From positions 496,001 to 560,000 of the forward strand of contig JAIXMQ010000013.1 in assembly GCA_025716855.1 (NCBI GenBank): a stretch of DNA of 64,000 nucleotides. The letters are read 5' to 3'. The first letter of the stretch is position 1; each line of letters starts with the position of its first letter. The notes under the pieces were generated by a model. The model worked only from the letters and a program-made list of their open reading frames with translations, had not been told where the DNA came from and did not search any database. Made by a program: the position numbers and the translations under genes. This document shows positions 1-13,700 of the stretch, piece after piece. The stretch comes from Pilaira anomala. Its lineage: Eukaryota; Mucoromycota; Mucoromycetes; Mucorales; Mucoraceae.

Positions 1-2
1 CA

Positions 3-161
3 GCACCTGTAAAATCTCCTTCACTATCTCCTTCATCGTCTAACCCAGCTCCAGAACGAACAGATAAACCTCATACAGGAAAGAAGAAGGCATCAAAAGT
101 TATTTTAATTTATAACAATAATGAAATTTCACCGGTACAACACTTTTTTTTTTTTTTAAAG

Positions 162-214
<53 letters not shown>

Positions 215-306
215 CATGCAATAAAAAAAAGTACTCATCATTTTTTCTTCTTTATCTGTAGGAGGAACAACGTGCGCTTTTGGATGAACACAGAGTTTTG
301 CATTAA
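3..306 (+). CDS. C-terminal end of an unidentified gene (5' truncated by window)
   Basis: The frame beginning at base 3 is open and coding-like from the left edge (Ser/Pro-rich, then a basic stretch). A GT donor at 135 and a TAG acceptor at 260-261 remove a 127-bp poly-T intron in phase 0. The second exon (262-306) encodes 14 residues and ends at TAA. The tail reads KVILIYNNNEIS then PEEQRALLDEHRVLH. A short hydrophobic strand followed by '(D/N)(E)IS-x-EE-x-R' loosely recalls the C-terminal region of BuGZ/ZNF207-type zinc-finger proteins, but the zinc fingers would lie outside the window, so I assign no function. Confidence 0.5.
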
Positions 307-630
307 AAATTATTTTTTTAAAAAAATATATATATAAAAAGTGTCCATCTCTGGTAAGAAAATAAATAAATAAATTCCTTTTTTTTTTTAAATAAAACAA
401 TGACGAAAAAAATGTTGTTAAAAGAGCAAAATAAAAATAGAGTAATACGTCTTGTGTGTAACAATTTCTTTTATTTTACCCCTTAAGCTTTTTTTTTTTT
501 TTTCGTCACGTTTATTTTTCTGGCAATAAAAAAAGAAGCATACACAAGAAAAACTTTTCCTTCTCTTTTTTATTTTTATTTTTTTTTCCTTCTCTTTTTT
601 ATTTTATTTTTTTACTTACTATAATAAATT
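307..630. other. Intergenic: 3' UTR of partial gene and kinase promoter
   Basis: AT-rich spacer with several T-tracts, and a near-duplicate pyrimidine stretch (about 556-612) just upstream of the kinase ATG. No coding signal or structured element seen. Confidence 0.6.
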
Positions 631-3316
<2,686 letters not shown>

Positions 3317-3692
3317 ATTTTGAATTATGATGCCATATTCGTATAATCGTTTCTTTTGATATTATATATAATATATAAATTATTTTAAGAGTGTATATAT
3401 ATTATCGAACCAATAAAAAACTCTAGTTTTATCTTGTTGCCCTGGCTGTCACTTTTTTTTTTTTGTTGATGAAGATCTATTTTAAGCGGAGCATGATCAA
3501 ACCAATGAGGAAATGAGGAAATTGTGTGCTATAAGACGCAATGTTCGCAAATAAAGCAGAATATTATGGCAAAACCGGGGGACAAAAAAGTTTATATATA
3601 TATATATATATATATCTATACATATATATCTTCTTTTTTTCTTTTAATCTATTTTCATTAATTCAAGAAAAAAAAATCCCCCCTTCTTTATA
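3317..3692. other. Intergenic between kinase and sulfite reductase
   Basis: AT-rich, with a (TA)n microsatellite at about 3594-3614. No ORF or RNA gene recognised. Contains the promoter of the sulfite reductase gene. Confidence 0.6.
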
Positions 3693-6600
3693 ATGACTCA
3701 CCGACAATTTTTATCAGGTGAAGAAGCTTGTTTTAAAGCGGCCAATGCATTAAGTGAAGAAATCTATACCTATAAATCATTTAATGATTCAGTTACAACA
3801 GAAAATGTTTGGAAAACACGTACTGTTCAATCAATCATTAAACAAGATTTACCATTTCGTCATAACATCGCTTCTTCTGCATTCATTCAAGCTTCAAGTT
3901 TAATTGGTGCTATTCCTCAACTTTACAAGTTAACACAAGATAAAACAGGCGTTGTCATTCATGTTGCTGCTGAGAATCCTAAAAGTGCTGCTGCTGATTT
4001 TTCTCATATCATGTCTGCACGTGAAGCTGTACCTGTCATCTTATGTTCTTCTACTGTACAAGAAACCCATGATTTAGCTATCATTGCTCATACAATCGCT
4101 ATCAAGAAACATACACCCGTTTTACACTTTTTTGATGGAAAGCGTATCTCTGAAGAACACGTCACAATCGATTTGGTACAAGATTTTAGTCAACTTTTAT
4201 CTCAAGAGGATTTAGATGAATTTAAACAATATCAAGTAGAACAACACATTGGTGCTTATGTTCAATATAAACAACAAGCTGAAATCAAACAAGAAAATAA
4301 TCTCTTTAAATCAATTGCTGAAATCATGTCTTCATTTTCTACTTTGACAGGACGTAATATTCTTCCTTTGGAATATACAGGTCATTCTCAGGCTGAAAAT
4401 GTTGTGATTGCAATGGGTGCTGGTGCTTCTATTGTTAAAAAGGTTGTAAATGATATCTTGGCCAGTAACAAGGATTCTAAGATTGGTGTACTTAAAGTCT
4501 CTCTTTATCGTCCTTGGTCTAACTTGGATCTTTTAAATCTTTTACCCCGTGCTTCCCTTAAGCGTGTGACCATCTTGGAGCCAAGTTCGGTATTTACTCA
4601 CTTGTGGAACCCTCTTTTCTTAGATGTTACAGCCGCCTTACAATTAGCTGAATTTGATCATGTCGATATCTCTAGTGGTAGATATGGTGTTGAAGCTGAG
4701 GATTTAAAGTATGGTCAAGTCTTTAGTTTATTTGACTCCCTTTCATCTGGTTCTTCTCATGGTCTTGATGTGAATTATAATGTTGCTGATCTTAATTTAT
4801 TATATCCTACTCAAGGTATTCCTGATGCATTGAAAGAAGGTCTTTACTTTGCTGGTGATCTTTCTATCTTTACTGGTGATCTCAAGTTACAAGCTATTCC
4901 TGATCGTGGATTTTATCATGTTCGCTTAAACTCTTTTATTTCTGAAAAGATTTATAAGGGTAAATATGCTATTGTCGATACTCTTAATATCTCTGAAGGT
5001 GCTATTCATGCTGTTAGTGCTCTTGCTCCTGCTGAAGGTACTATTATCTTTTATAATGCTTTAAATGATTTAGAGTCTTTACCAGAAGCTTTCAAGCGTG
5101 CTGTGGCTACTTCTGGCGCTAAACTTGTATCAGTTGAATCTATCAAGGAGTTACCTATTGAGGGTATTCAAGGTCTCTTAGCCAAGGCCAAGTCTTTGTC
5201 TGTTCCTGCAACTTGGTCTCAATTGGTTGGTCAACAACAACAACAACAACAACAAGATACTTCTAAGGTCTCTCAAGTTCTTTCCAAGTCTGATAGTACA
5301 CTTCCTATCGAAACACCTTATCTCAAGATGCTTGATCAAGTCTTTCAAGAACGTCTTCAAGTAGCTAATGCTATTCACAGTGCATCTGTTTGGTCTCGTG
5401 ATGAACAAAATCCTTCTGCTTCAGCTCCCGAATACGGTTATGGTAAGATCTTGAACCAAATTCAAGAACGTACTCGTTTTATTGATGAAGTTGAAAATTT
5501 GATCAAGAAGAATTTGGTATCTCAAGATGTTTACAAGGCTTTATCTCAATGGGTTTTGGCTGTCAAGTCTTCAAAGTCTGATATCAAGTCTATCAACAAA
5601 GCTGCTGAAACTGTGCTTTCTGCTATTCTTGAATCACCTACTCCTGCTGCTGATTACGTCTTGAAAAACAAGGATCTTTTGTTCAACAAGTCTAATTGGT
5701 TAATTGGTTCAGATTCTTGGGCTTATGATCTTGGTCAATCTGGTATTCATCATGTTATCTCTCAAGGTGAAAATGTAAACATGTTGATTGTTGATACGCT
5801 TCCTTATTCTTCTGAATTGGAACGTGAACAACGCAAGAAGGATATTGGTCTTTATGCTATGAACTTTGGTAATGCTTATGTTGCTTCCGTTGCTGTCTAC
5901 TCTTCTTATACTGGTGTATTACATGCTCTTATGGAAGCTGATGCTTATCAAGGTCCTTCAATTGTACTTGCTTATTTACCTCAAGAGCCTGGATCCAAGA
6001 CGGTAAACCCTCTCTTTACTATGAAAGAAACCAAGGTCTCAGTTGATAATGGTGCTTGGCCTCTTTACCGTTGGAACCCTGCTTTAGATGCTGAAGGCAA
6101 AGAAGCTTTCTCTTTGGATTCTCAACGTATTAAGAAGGATCTTGAAAAGTTCTTGGAGCGTGAAAATCACTTTTCTCAAATTGTTGCTCAACATCCTGAT
6201 ATTTCTCAAGTTCTTGTCAGTTCATTAGAAAAGGTAAAAAAAAAAAGAAAAAAAAAATTGTATACATAATTTACGCAATTTACTAATTCATTTCTTCTTT
6301 TTCAAATAGGATGTTACAAAGAGACATCAAGAATTAAAGCGTAAGGCTCGTGAAGATTTTGCTAAATTATTATCTGGTATGGGTGCAGCTAATGGACCTC
6401 CTCTTACTGTCTTATTCGGTTCTGATAACGGTAACGCCGAAGGTGTAGCCAAGAAGATTGCTAACCGTGCTAAATCAAGAGGACTTCAAGTCAAGTTTAT
6501 GGCTATGGATGATTATGAAAGTGCAGAAGAACTTGCTAATGAAACCAACGTTGTCTTTGTTATCTCTACAGCCGGTCAAGGTGAATTACCCTCAAATGCT

Positions 6601-8589
6601 CGTGAATTATGGAAGGCCTTGAACAGTTTAAATGCAGGTGATGTTAACTTTGCTGAATTAAACTATGCTGTCTTTGCTATGGGTGATAGTCATTACTGGC
6701 CTCGTCCTGAAGATGCCGGTTTCTATAATCGTCCTGGTAAGATCATTGATGCTAAGCTTGAAAACTTGGGCGCCAACCGTCTTATCTCTATTGGTTTGGG
6801 TGATGATCAAGATGCAGATGGTTTCGAAACTGCTTTAGGTGTTTGGCAACCCGAGTTCTGGAAATCTCTTGGTGTCAAGGATGTTGGTGCTGAAGATGAT
6901 GAGCCCAAGTTAACGGATGATCAAATGAAGATTAACTCAAATTTCCTTCGTGGTACCATTGCTGAAGACCTTTTAGATGAATCTACTGGTGCTATTGGTG
7001 AAATCAACGGTAAATTGCTCAAGTTCCATGGTTCTTATGGTCAAGATGATCGTGATATTAGAGAAGAGCGTAAGAAGATGGGTCTTGAAAAGGCTTTCTC
7101 TTTCATGATTCGTGTTCGTATGCCAGGTGGTGTTGCTACTCCTGCTCAATGGCTTATGATGGATGAATTGGCTGAAACTCATGCCAATGGTGCTATCAAG
7201 ATGACTACTCGTCAAGCTTTCCAACTTCACGGTATCTTGAAGAAGGATCTTCGTAACACGATTCGTGGTATCAACCATGCTCTTCTTAGTACTCTTGCTG
7301 CTTGTGGTGATGTTAACCGTAACATTATGATCACTCCTGTCACTGAAATTCCTGAAGTTCATCCTCAAGTTCAAGATTTCGGTATGAAGCTTATGGAACA
7401 TTTGGCTCCCAAAACTACTGCTTATCATGAGATCTGGCTAGCTGATAAACAAGTTGCTGGTAATGCAGTTCAAGATTTCGAGCCCATTTATGGTCCTACC
7501 TACTTGCCTCGTAAGTTCAAGATTGTCATTGCTGTTCCTCCCAATAACGATGTTGATATCTTTGCTCACGATTTGGGTTATATTGCCATTGTTGATGCTA
7601 ACAAGAAGGTCATTGGTTATAATGTCACTATTGGTGGTGGTATGGGTATGACTCACGGTAACAAGAAGACTTATCCTCGTCCTGCAAACCTTGTTGGTTA
7701 TGTTCCTGCTGAATTAGCTGTTGCTTGTGGTGAAGCTGTCATGACAACTCAAAGAGATTTCGGTGATCGTACTAACCGTAAGCATGCTCGTTTCAAGTAT
7801 ACTATTGATACTCATGGTTTGGATTTCATCGTAAATGAAATTGAAACTCGTATGGGAACCAAGTTCCAACCTGCTGCTGAATATCACTTTACTGATAATG
7901 CTGATCGTTATGGCTGGACCAAGGGTATTGATGATAAATGGCACTTCTGTATGTTTATTGAAAATGGTAAGATCAAGGACTGGCCTGATTTCCAACCCAA
8001 GACTGGTCTTAGAGAACTTGCTAAATGGCACAAGGGTGAATTCCGTCTCTCTCCTAACCAACATCTTGTCATTGCTGACGTCCCTGAAGCTGATCTCGAA
8101 AAGACCAAGGCTCTTTTGGCCAAGTACAAGATGGACAACCTTTCTTTCACTGGTCTTCGTTTGAATGCTATGGCTTGTGTTGCTTTACCTACTTGTGGTC
8201 TTGCTATGGCTGAATCCGAACGTTACTTGCCTACTTTGGTTGGTCATCTTGAAGGTGCTATCGAATCTGCTGGTCTCAAGGATGATGCTATCACTATTCG
8301 TATGACTGGTTGTCCCAATGGTTGTGCTCGTCCTTATGTTGCAGAAATCGCTTTTGTCGGTAAGGCACCTGGCACCTATAACGTCTATCTTGGTGGTGGT
8401 CACAAGGGTGAACGTTTAAATAAGTTATACAAGGAAAGTTTGAAGGAAGAAGAAATTTTATCTGAAATCAATCCTATCATCAAACGTTATGCTCTTGAAC
8501 GACAAGCCGGTGAACCTTTTGGTGACTTTGTTATTCGTGCTGGTTACGTTAAGAAAACTATCACTGGTACTGATTTCCATGAACTTTAA
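3693..8589 (+). CDS. MET5: Sulfite reductase (NADPH) hemoprotein beta subunit
   Basis: Two exons (3693-6233 and 6310-8589, phase 0), 1,606 residues, somewhat longer than the ~1,440 of yeast Met5/Ecm17. Domain order: an N-terminal pyruvate-ferredoxin-oxidoreductase/transketolase-like region (about 1-840), a flavodoxin-like domain beginning after the intron (LFGSDNGNAEGVAKKIA), then the sulfite/nitrite reductase ferredoxin-like and siroheme-4Fe4S repeats. The coupled [4Fe-4S]-siroheme ligands are visible as C1470-x5-C1476 (CVALPTC) and C1515-x3-C1519 (CPNGC). It reduces sulfite to sulfide in cysteine/methionine synthesis together with the flavoprotein alpha subunit, which is not in this window. 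A CAA run encodes 7 Gln near residue 515. Coding sequence shows strong T-ending codon preference (ggt, gct, cgt), consistent with high expression. Confidence 0.96.
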
Positions 8590-9589
8590 AAAAAAAAAAA
8601 AAAAATCTCCATTCAAAATCTCCATTATTACAACTTATTCTCTTTTTTATTTATTGCTTCTTCTCATCCTTTTTTTCTTTTCAAAATTAACACATGTATT
8701 ATAATAAAATATCTATATATATATATAATGGCCTTTTTTTATGTAGTTTACAATGACATGTGAGTTATCAAAGGTTCATCGAAGATAAGTAAGAAACAAA
8801 TATACTTAACAAGTGCTGCAAAGATAGTATATGTATTCCTGGATTTTATGCTTGATTTAAATATGTTTTTATAATATTTGTACTTTCTGCAAAGATTTAT
8901 ATAATTACATATTGTAATGCACTTCTTGTGAGGCTACTTTCAAACAGGTTATTCTTAAAAAAAAAAGGGGGGGGGGTTTCCATTTTGATAAACAGATAAA
9001 TAGGTAATGAGCTTATGATAAATTTGTACTCTCATAGTTATGTAGACATGTAAATCTTTGCATTTTTTTTTCTATTTTTCTGCTACATACAAAGATTTTT
9101 GTGCCCGTATTTAACAGGAAATGATTAATAGCTCATCAACCCTTCTTTTTTTTTTAACCTATCGATCCCTACATTTTAGGGCTACTTACAGGAATGAATG
9201 CTCACTCACTAATACATATGTTATTTTTTTTTATCGTGATATAGCCGCTTATGGAGGGCTCTAATAAAACATTTTTATATACACGATAGATTTTTGTTAT
9301 GATTATGTTTTTATATAACAGTTCTTTAGAATGGATAGTTTTCCCAAAACTTTTTCGTTGTCTTAATGTATGCGTATTCTTTGTGATAGATATCGGAGGT
9401 CAACTTTGATAGTTTAGATTACCATATTTAACAGATGTTTGTTTGCAACTGTTTTCATATGTATAAATTAATATTATTTTAAGCATATTATAAGATTAAA
9501 CTGAATAATAATATGTAACAACTAGATTGATTAGATTTTTTAAGTAAGTAAATAATGTTAACAGTTATTAGAGTGCAGTAAAAATACAA
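8590..9589. other. Intergenic, 3' side of MET5
   Basis: AT-rich spacer with poly-A after the MET5 stop, a short G-run at 8967-8975 and scattered T-tracts. No supported gene. Confidence 0.55.
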
Positions 9590-10867
9590 TAAGCTATCAC
9601 TATAAGGTTTTTGTAGCATTATAGGTTGAGGAAATCCTTTAATATTATTCTCTTCATCAATTGCCTCAGGATTTTGTAACTTCATAGTATATAGCTTTAA
9701 CATAAATTTTTTTAGGAATGCCCGTTGATTTATCATCCACATCAATTTTCGAATCATCAACTAACCGTGGAGAATACAGACATGATTATTATTTGGGCTG
9801 GGATTGTAGCTTCCATATTTGCTGTCAATCTCCTCCCAGTCTGCTTCAATGACAGGCTCTTCACAATTCTTTCGGGTTCCTCTACCGACACTCTCTTCTT
9901 TTTGTCATTATCTCTCTTCCGTAAACAAAAAAATATAACTATAATAATGGACATCTACATTATTTTGTTAGTTTACGCTAGTATGTATTATATATAAAAA
10001 AAAAAAGATTGCTTACTCCAACCACAGCGCCAACAGCAATACCCGTAATAGCTCATGTACTTATTTTTGCAGTACCATTGGATTTAGAGTTATTATTTGT
10101 TTCAGAATCATCAATTGAATTTGGATCTGTTTAAGCATTTAAGTATGATATGTTTAAAGGGTCAGTTACATTTAGTATGACTATAGATGAGAGTGCGATA
10201 TCAATTTGGCTTTTTCCAAATATTATAAATAGTGTGTAATTATCTACGGTAACAGCTATAGATATATATATTTAAAAAAAATGAACGTAGTTTAACTAAA
10301 GCCATTTGTTGAATATAGACTCTACCTGAATGACGAGTTCGAATTAGCTCAGTATTATCTGGTACTCTAATATATTGCTGTTTCCATTGATGAGTGTGAA
10401 GGTTTAAAGTAAAGCAGTAGTCAAGTAAAGCTACATGAAATAATCCACGTTAGCATGTAAGAATATTAATGCTTAAGTAAATAGATAGTTAATAGCCGTT
10501 ACACTTGTTGCCAGTTTCACCGCTTTCTCCTCTATATAATAGAATATCTCGGTTGGTGGATTGAACTATATTAAATTGCAGTCAGTAACGATGATTTTTA
10601 TTTGGTTTTTAAATACCAAAGACATTTACGTCGTGTAATTGAATGAAAATATCTCTCAGTCGATGGTTGTCTGCTTAAATTTTGTGTGACCCAAGCACCA
10701 GATATAATATCAAATACTATAGAGGAAGCAAAGGATGAATATGTAGCGCTTTTACCAGATATACCACCAAAGAAATAAATCCGATTATTATTAGAGTCAA
10801 AGATTGATTCTTGATCCCTATAAAATTCAGCAGCCAGATTATTTTGAGTAGGAAATACAAACCAAGG
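9590..10867 (-). pseudogene. Decayed Kelch-repeat, single-pass membrane protein gene
   Basis: Reading the minus strand from 10867 downward gives successive coding blocks broken by stops and frame changes. The first is a Kelch blade (NNNRIYFFGGISGKS ... SIVFDIISGAWVTQNL) that ends in a stop near 10600. Next come Kelch-like strands (LNLHTHQWKQQYI, then YTLFIIFGKSQID ... ILNVTDP), then a Ser/Asn linker (SIDDSETNNNSKSNGT). A membrane-helix start follows (ITGIAVGAVVG, about 10050-10020), then a basic cytoplasmic stretch (FFCLRKRDNDKKKR) and an acidic/aromatic tail (EADWEEIDSKYGSYNPSP). The order, extracellular Kelch propeller - TM - cytoplasmic tail, is typical of multigene Kelch surface proteins in Mucoromycota. 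At least four in-frame stops or frame breaks argue for a pseudogene. A splice-acceptor-like TATAG precedes the first block, so upstream exons may have been lost beyond the poly-T tract. Confidence 0.72.
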
Positions 10868-10880
10868 CTATATGTAAAAA

Positions 10881-10882
<2 letters not shown>

Positions 10883-10922
<40 letters not shown>
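10883..10922. repeat. Poly-T homopolymer (40 nt)
   Basis: Uninterrupted T run at the 5' side of the Kelch pseudogene (poly-A relative to that gene). Confidence 0.95.
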
Positions 10923-10924
<2 letters not shown>

Positions 10925-11606
10925 TGTATACATACTAAGCGTATATATTAATTCTTTTCTTCTATAAGCTTATGTATACATGTAAGTTCTTTTATTCCTT
11001 CTCATTAAAACTATTATTTTTATTACCTGCGTAAGCCCACCCCATATTTTCTACTGAAACGCCCACTATTTTGCGGAGAAGGAAAAATATTTATCATTTT
11101 AAGCTGATCTACTCTCTTCGCTAGAACATTACAGTCGATTAAGACCTGTGAGTTTCTTTTCATAAAGAGCTTTTTTTATTGAGAATTATTAGTGATAAAG
11201 TTAATGGAGTTATTTAATAATATCTTCCCACATTTACTAACAGACGTATTATACTACAGGTTTCAAAGTTGTTCATTCTTAATGAAATATCTTGCCTGGA
11301 TAGTGTATGCAATCAAACAAGCTATTAAAAGGGCAGTGACATGAAAGATTCATGTTTTGTTTTGTAATAAAAAAAGATTAAATAAAATTGTTTGCGATTC
11401 ATCAACATCATCTTTCTTGGTGCGGACAAAGAAAAAAGCCTCTTACTTCATAAATTAGAATAAATGTTTCAAAAATTAAAGTTTCGTACCAATGCTTATT
11501 TATGAGTTGACATTGTGAGAGCTTTCTATTTCAAAACACAATACTGTAAGTTTAACTGAAAAAGTATTGAATTTGTTGCTGAAACCCAAGTCTTTTGGTT
11601 TATTTA

Positions 11607-11641
<35 letters not shown>

Positions 11642-11975
11642 CAAATCAGCAAGTAGAGCTGTCAGATTAATGACATGTTGTCATACGGTAAAATTAAAGC
11701 AAAAAAGAAAACTATTTCATCAAATAACAAATTAAAGTAATGCCTTTCTTTAATTATATGAACACTCCTATTATTATATAAAATAAAGAAAAGTGGTATT
11801 TGGTTTTACTTGGTGGGTATTAGAAAAATACTTTTTGTATAAGATCTGATGAAAATTATCATATTATTTTGGTTGTGTTCCAGACTAAAAAACCGAAGTT
11901 CGCTTTTTGAGAAGTAATTTGCATGGCGTACTTCCTATAATTATCATAACCTTTTTAATAACTGGGTTATAAAAA
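10923..11975. other. Intergenic, no gene seen
   Basis: AT-rich, with a 28-nt T run at 11610-11637. A short minus-strand stretch near 11040-11090 could be an eroded exon of the Kelch pseudogene, but it does not resemble a Kelch blade. Confidence 0.5.
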
Positions 11976-12090
11976 AGAACCATGCTGATGGTTTTGTTGA
12001 TAAACAAATACCATAGACTTGTACTTTTTAAGAAAAACCAGGTTGATGCTTGTGTTGATAAACAAATACCATAGGCTTGTACTTTTTTAA
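11976..12090. repeat. Two-copy tandem repeat (~57 bp unit) in promoter of the 12.2-kb gene
   Basis: Copy 1 (11976-12030) and copy 2 (12031-12090) share the core TTGATAAACAAATACCATAG followed by CTTGTACTTTTT with few substitutions. The array ends 30 bp before a TATA box and about 130 bp before the start codon of the downstream gene, so it lies where upstream activating sites would be. Confidence 0.85.
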
Positions 12091-12120
12091 AAAAAACAGT
12101 CTTTCTAATAAAATTTATCT

Positions 12121-12127
12121 TATATAA
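12121..12127 (+). promoter_or_regulatory. Candidate TATA box
   Basis: TATATAA, 92 bp upstream of the ATG at 12219 and immediately followed by a pyrimidine-rich (CTT)n stretch, the usual layout of a strong fungal promoter and transcription start region. Confidence 0.55.
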
Positions 12128-12218
12128 AGCTGGTTTTCCTTCCACCCTCTTTTTTTTTTTCTTCTTCTTCTTCTTTATTCAAACAACTACTTTATTTTAT
12201 TCTAAAGTCTTAATAACC

Positions 12219-13084
12219 ATGTTCTCATTCAAGTCTTTTTCTGCTTCTGTTTCTGCAAGACAGTGTCTTTCCTACGTCTCCAGCTGTTTTGACAGCCTCA
12301 AAACCTCTATCAAGAATTATCAAGTTTATGCTACTGGTTATGATGAACGTTCAACCAGATATTATATTACAGATGCTCAATATGATCCTCACCATGTACC
12401 TCCTCGTATCACTCAAGAAATGGAAGTGCTTATGAATTCCTATGTGCCCCGCCGTAAACGTCTTGAAATTATGGCTAAAGATTTATCAACTGGTATTGCT
12501 CAATCATTTGTCTATGGTGCTTTCGTTGTGTACAACTTTATTGTTAAGGAAAAGAAATCAATGGTAAATTATTTATTCCAAATGGGCGGCAATGAATCTC
12601 AAGTAAAAGCAAATGTTAATGATATTGGTATTGATCTTTCCGCTGCCGTACTTCTTTGTGGATCCACTTGGTATCCAGCTTCTTTTGCCGATGCTGTCAA
12701 AGAAACTGTAAAATCGAAAGATAGTAAATCTTTGTGTAAAACTAATGCTGGTGATGTTGATGATGTTGGTGATGTTGGTGCTGACCTTTCTGCTGGTGCT
12801 AATATTTCTGCTGGTACTGACCTTTCTGCTGGTACTAACCTTTCTGCTGGTGCTGACCTTTCTGCTGGTGTACTACACCATAAATCAACCTGGTATCCAG
12901 CTGCATTTGCCGATGCTATGAAAGATACTATCCATATGAAAGATGGTACTTCTTTACATACTGAAGATATCGATGATATGGTTCTTGTCCAAAAACCAAA
13001 AGTTCCAACCTTTGATGAAGGTTGGGCTTTTGTAACTAAAGATTTGAGCTTTTCAAATAAGGTAAGCTGATTCACACATACGCC

Positions 13085-13160
<76 letters not shown>

Positions 13161-13248
13161 AACAAGTCTTTTTTTTTCCACCCATTAGCCCCCTAAAAAT
13201 CTCAGAAAATTCAAAAAAGCCATCAAGAGCATTTTCAACAAATGTTGA
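12219..13248 (+). CDS. Unknown repeat-containing protein with duplicated STWYPA module
   Basis: Two exons (12219-13061 and 13189-13248, phase 0), 300 residues. I do not recognise the family. Residues 1-130 are an unbroken, folded-looking region with aromatic-rich segments (YDERSTRYYITDAQYD, QSFVYGAFVVYNFIV). After this comes an internal duplication: 'DLSA-x-VL ... STWYPA(S/A)FADA(V/M)K(E/D)T ... KD-x-x-SL' occurs twice. The two copies are separated by a run of six-residue repeats of the form G-(A/T)-(D/N)-(L/I)-S-A. A C-terminal acidic-aromatic stretch, DEGWAFVTKDL, fits an LC3/Atg8-interacting consensus. The protein ends in a short basic helix with a terminal-proximal Cys (KAIKSIFNKC). The intron contains a 70-nt poly-T. 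Strong TATA box, tandem promoter repeats and T-ending codons suggest a well-expressed, lineage-restricted gene. Confidence 0.8.
13088..13157. repeat. 70-nt poly-T tract inside an intron
   Basis: Uninterrupted T run occupying most of the 127-bp intron of the 12219 gene. It sits where the polypyrimidine tract would be, but is far longer than splicing requires. Confidence 0.95.
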
Positions 13249-13653
13249 ATAATCCTTCGTTTCAAGCTACAGAAACTCTTTTTAATCATTACTATAATAT
13301 ATTTTACTTCGTTCTTCTTTATATATTTTATCCGAAATAAACATTTGTCTTTAACTTCTAAAATGATTCTCAATAAAGAGTATGACTATAAGGATATTTA
13401 TTTAGTAATTCCATCGAAAGAAATAATAGTGCTATTAAGATCTTAATATAAATAAACGCCGACTGTTTTTTTATGCACGCTTACATAAAGTTATTAAAAA
13501 CCTTGTGATTAGCTGATATTGACGACATGGTTCTTTTAGTATAATCTAGACTTGTAATATTTGCGTGTGAAAGAAATCCCACCAAAAAGTACTACACGAG
13601 TGATGTACTAGATTTTACATCTTCATTCAGACCAACCTTAATTGGCCATAAGA

Positions 13654-13700
<47 letters not shown>

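Noticed and set aside
110..400. Minus-strand open frame rich in Lys
   Set aside because: It is generated by the poly-T tract of the intron in the left-edge gene and AT-rich UTR; no coding character.
6973..8403. Multiple open frames opposite the sulfite reductase gene
   Set aside because: Low-stop shadows caused by biased codon use in a highly expressed gene; no domain similarity.
9725..9997. Plus-strand open frame opposite the Kelch relic
   Set aside because: The minus strand carries the Kelch/TM/tail order; the plus frame has no recognisable features.
11885..12145. Minus-strand open frame across the promoter tandem repeat
   Set aside because: Repeat-driven; overlaps the TATA box and promoter of the downstream gene.
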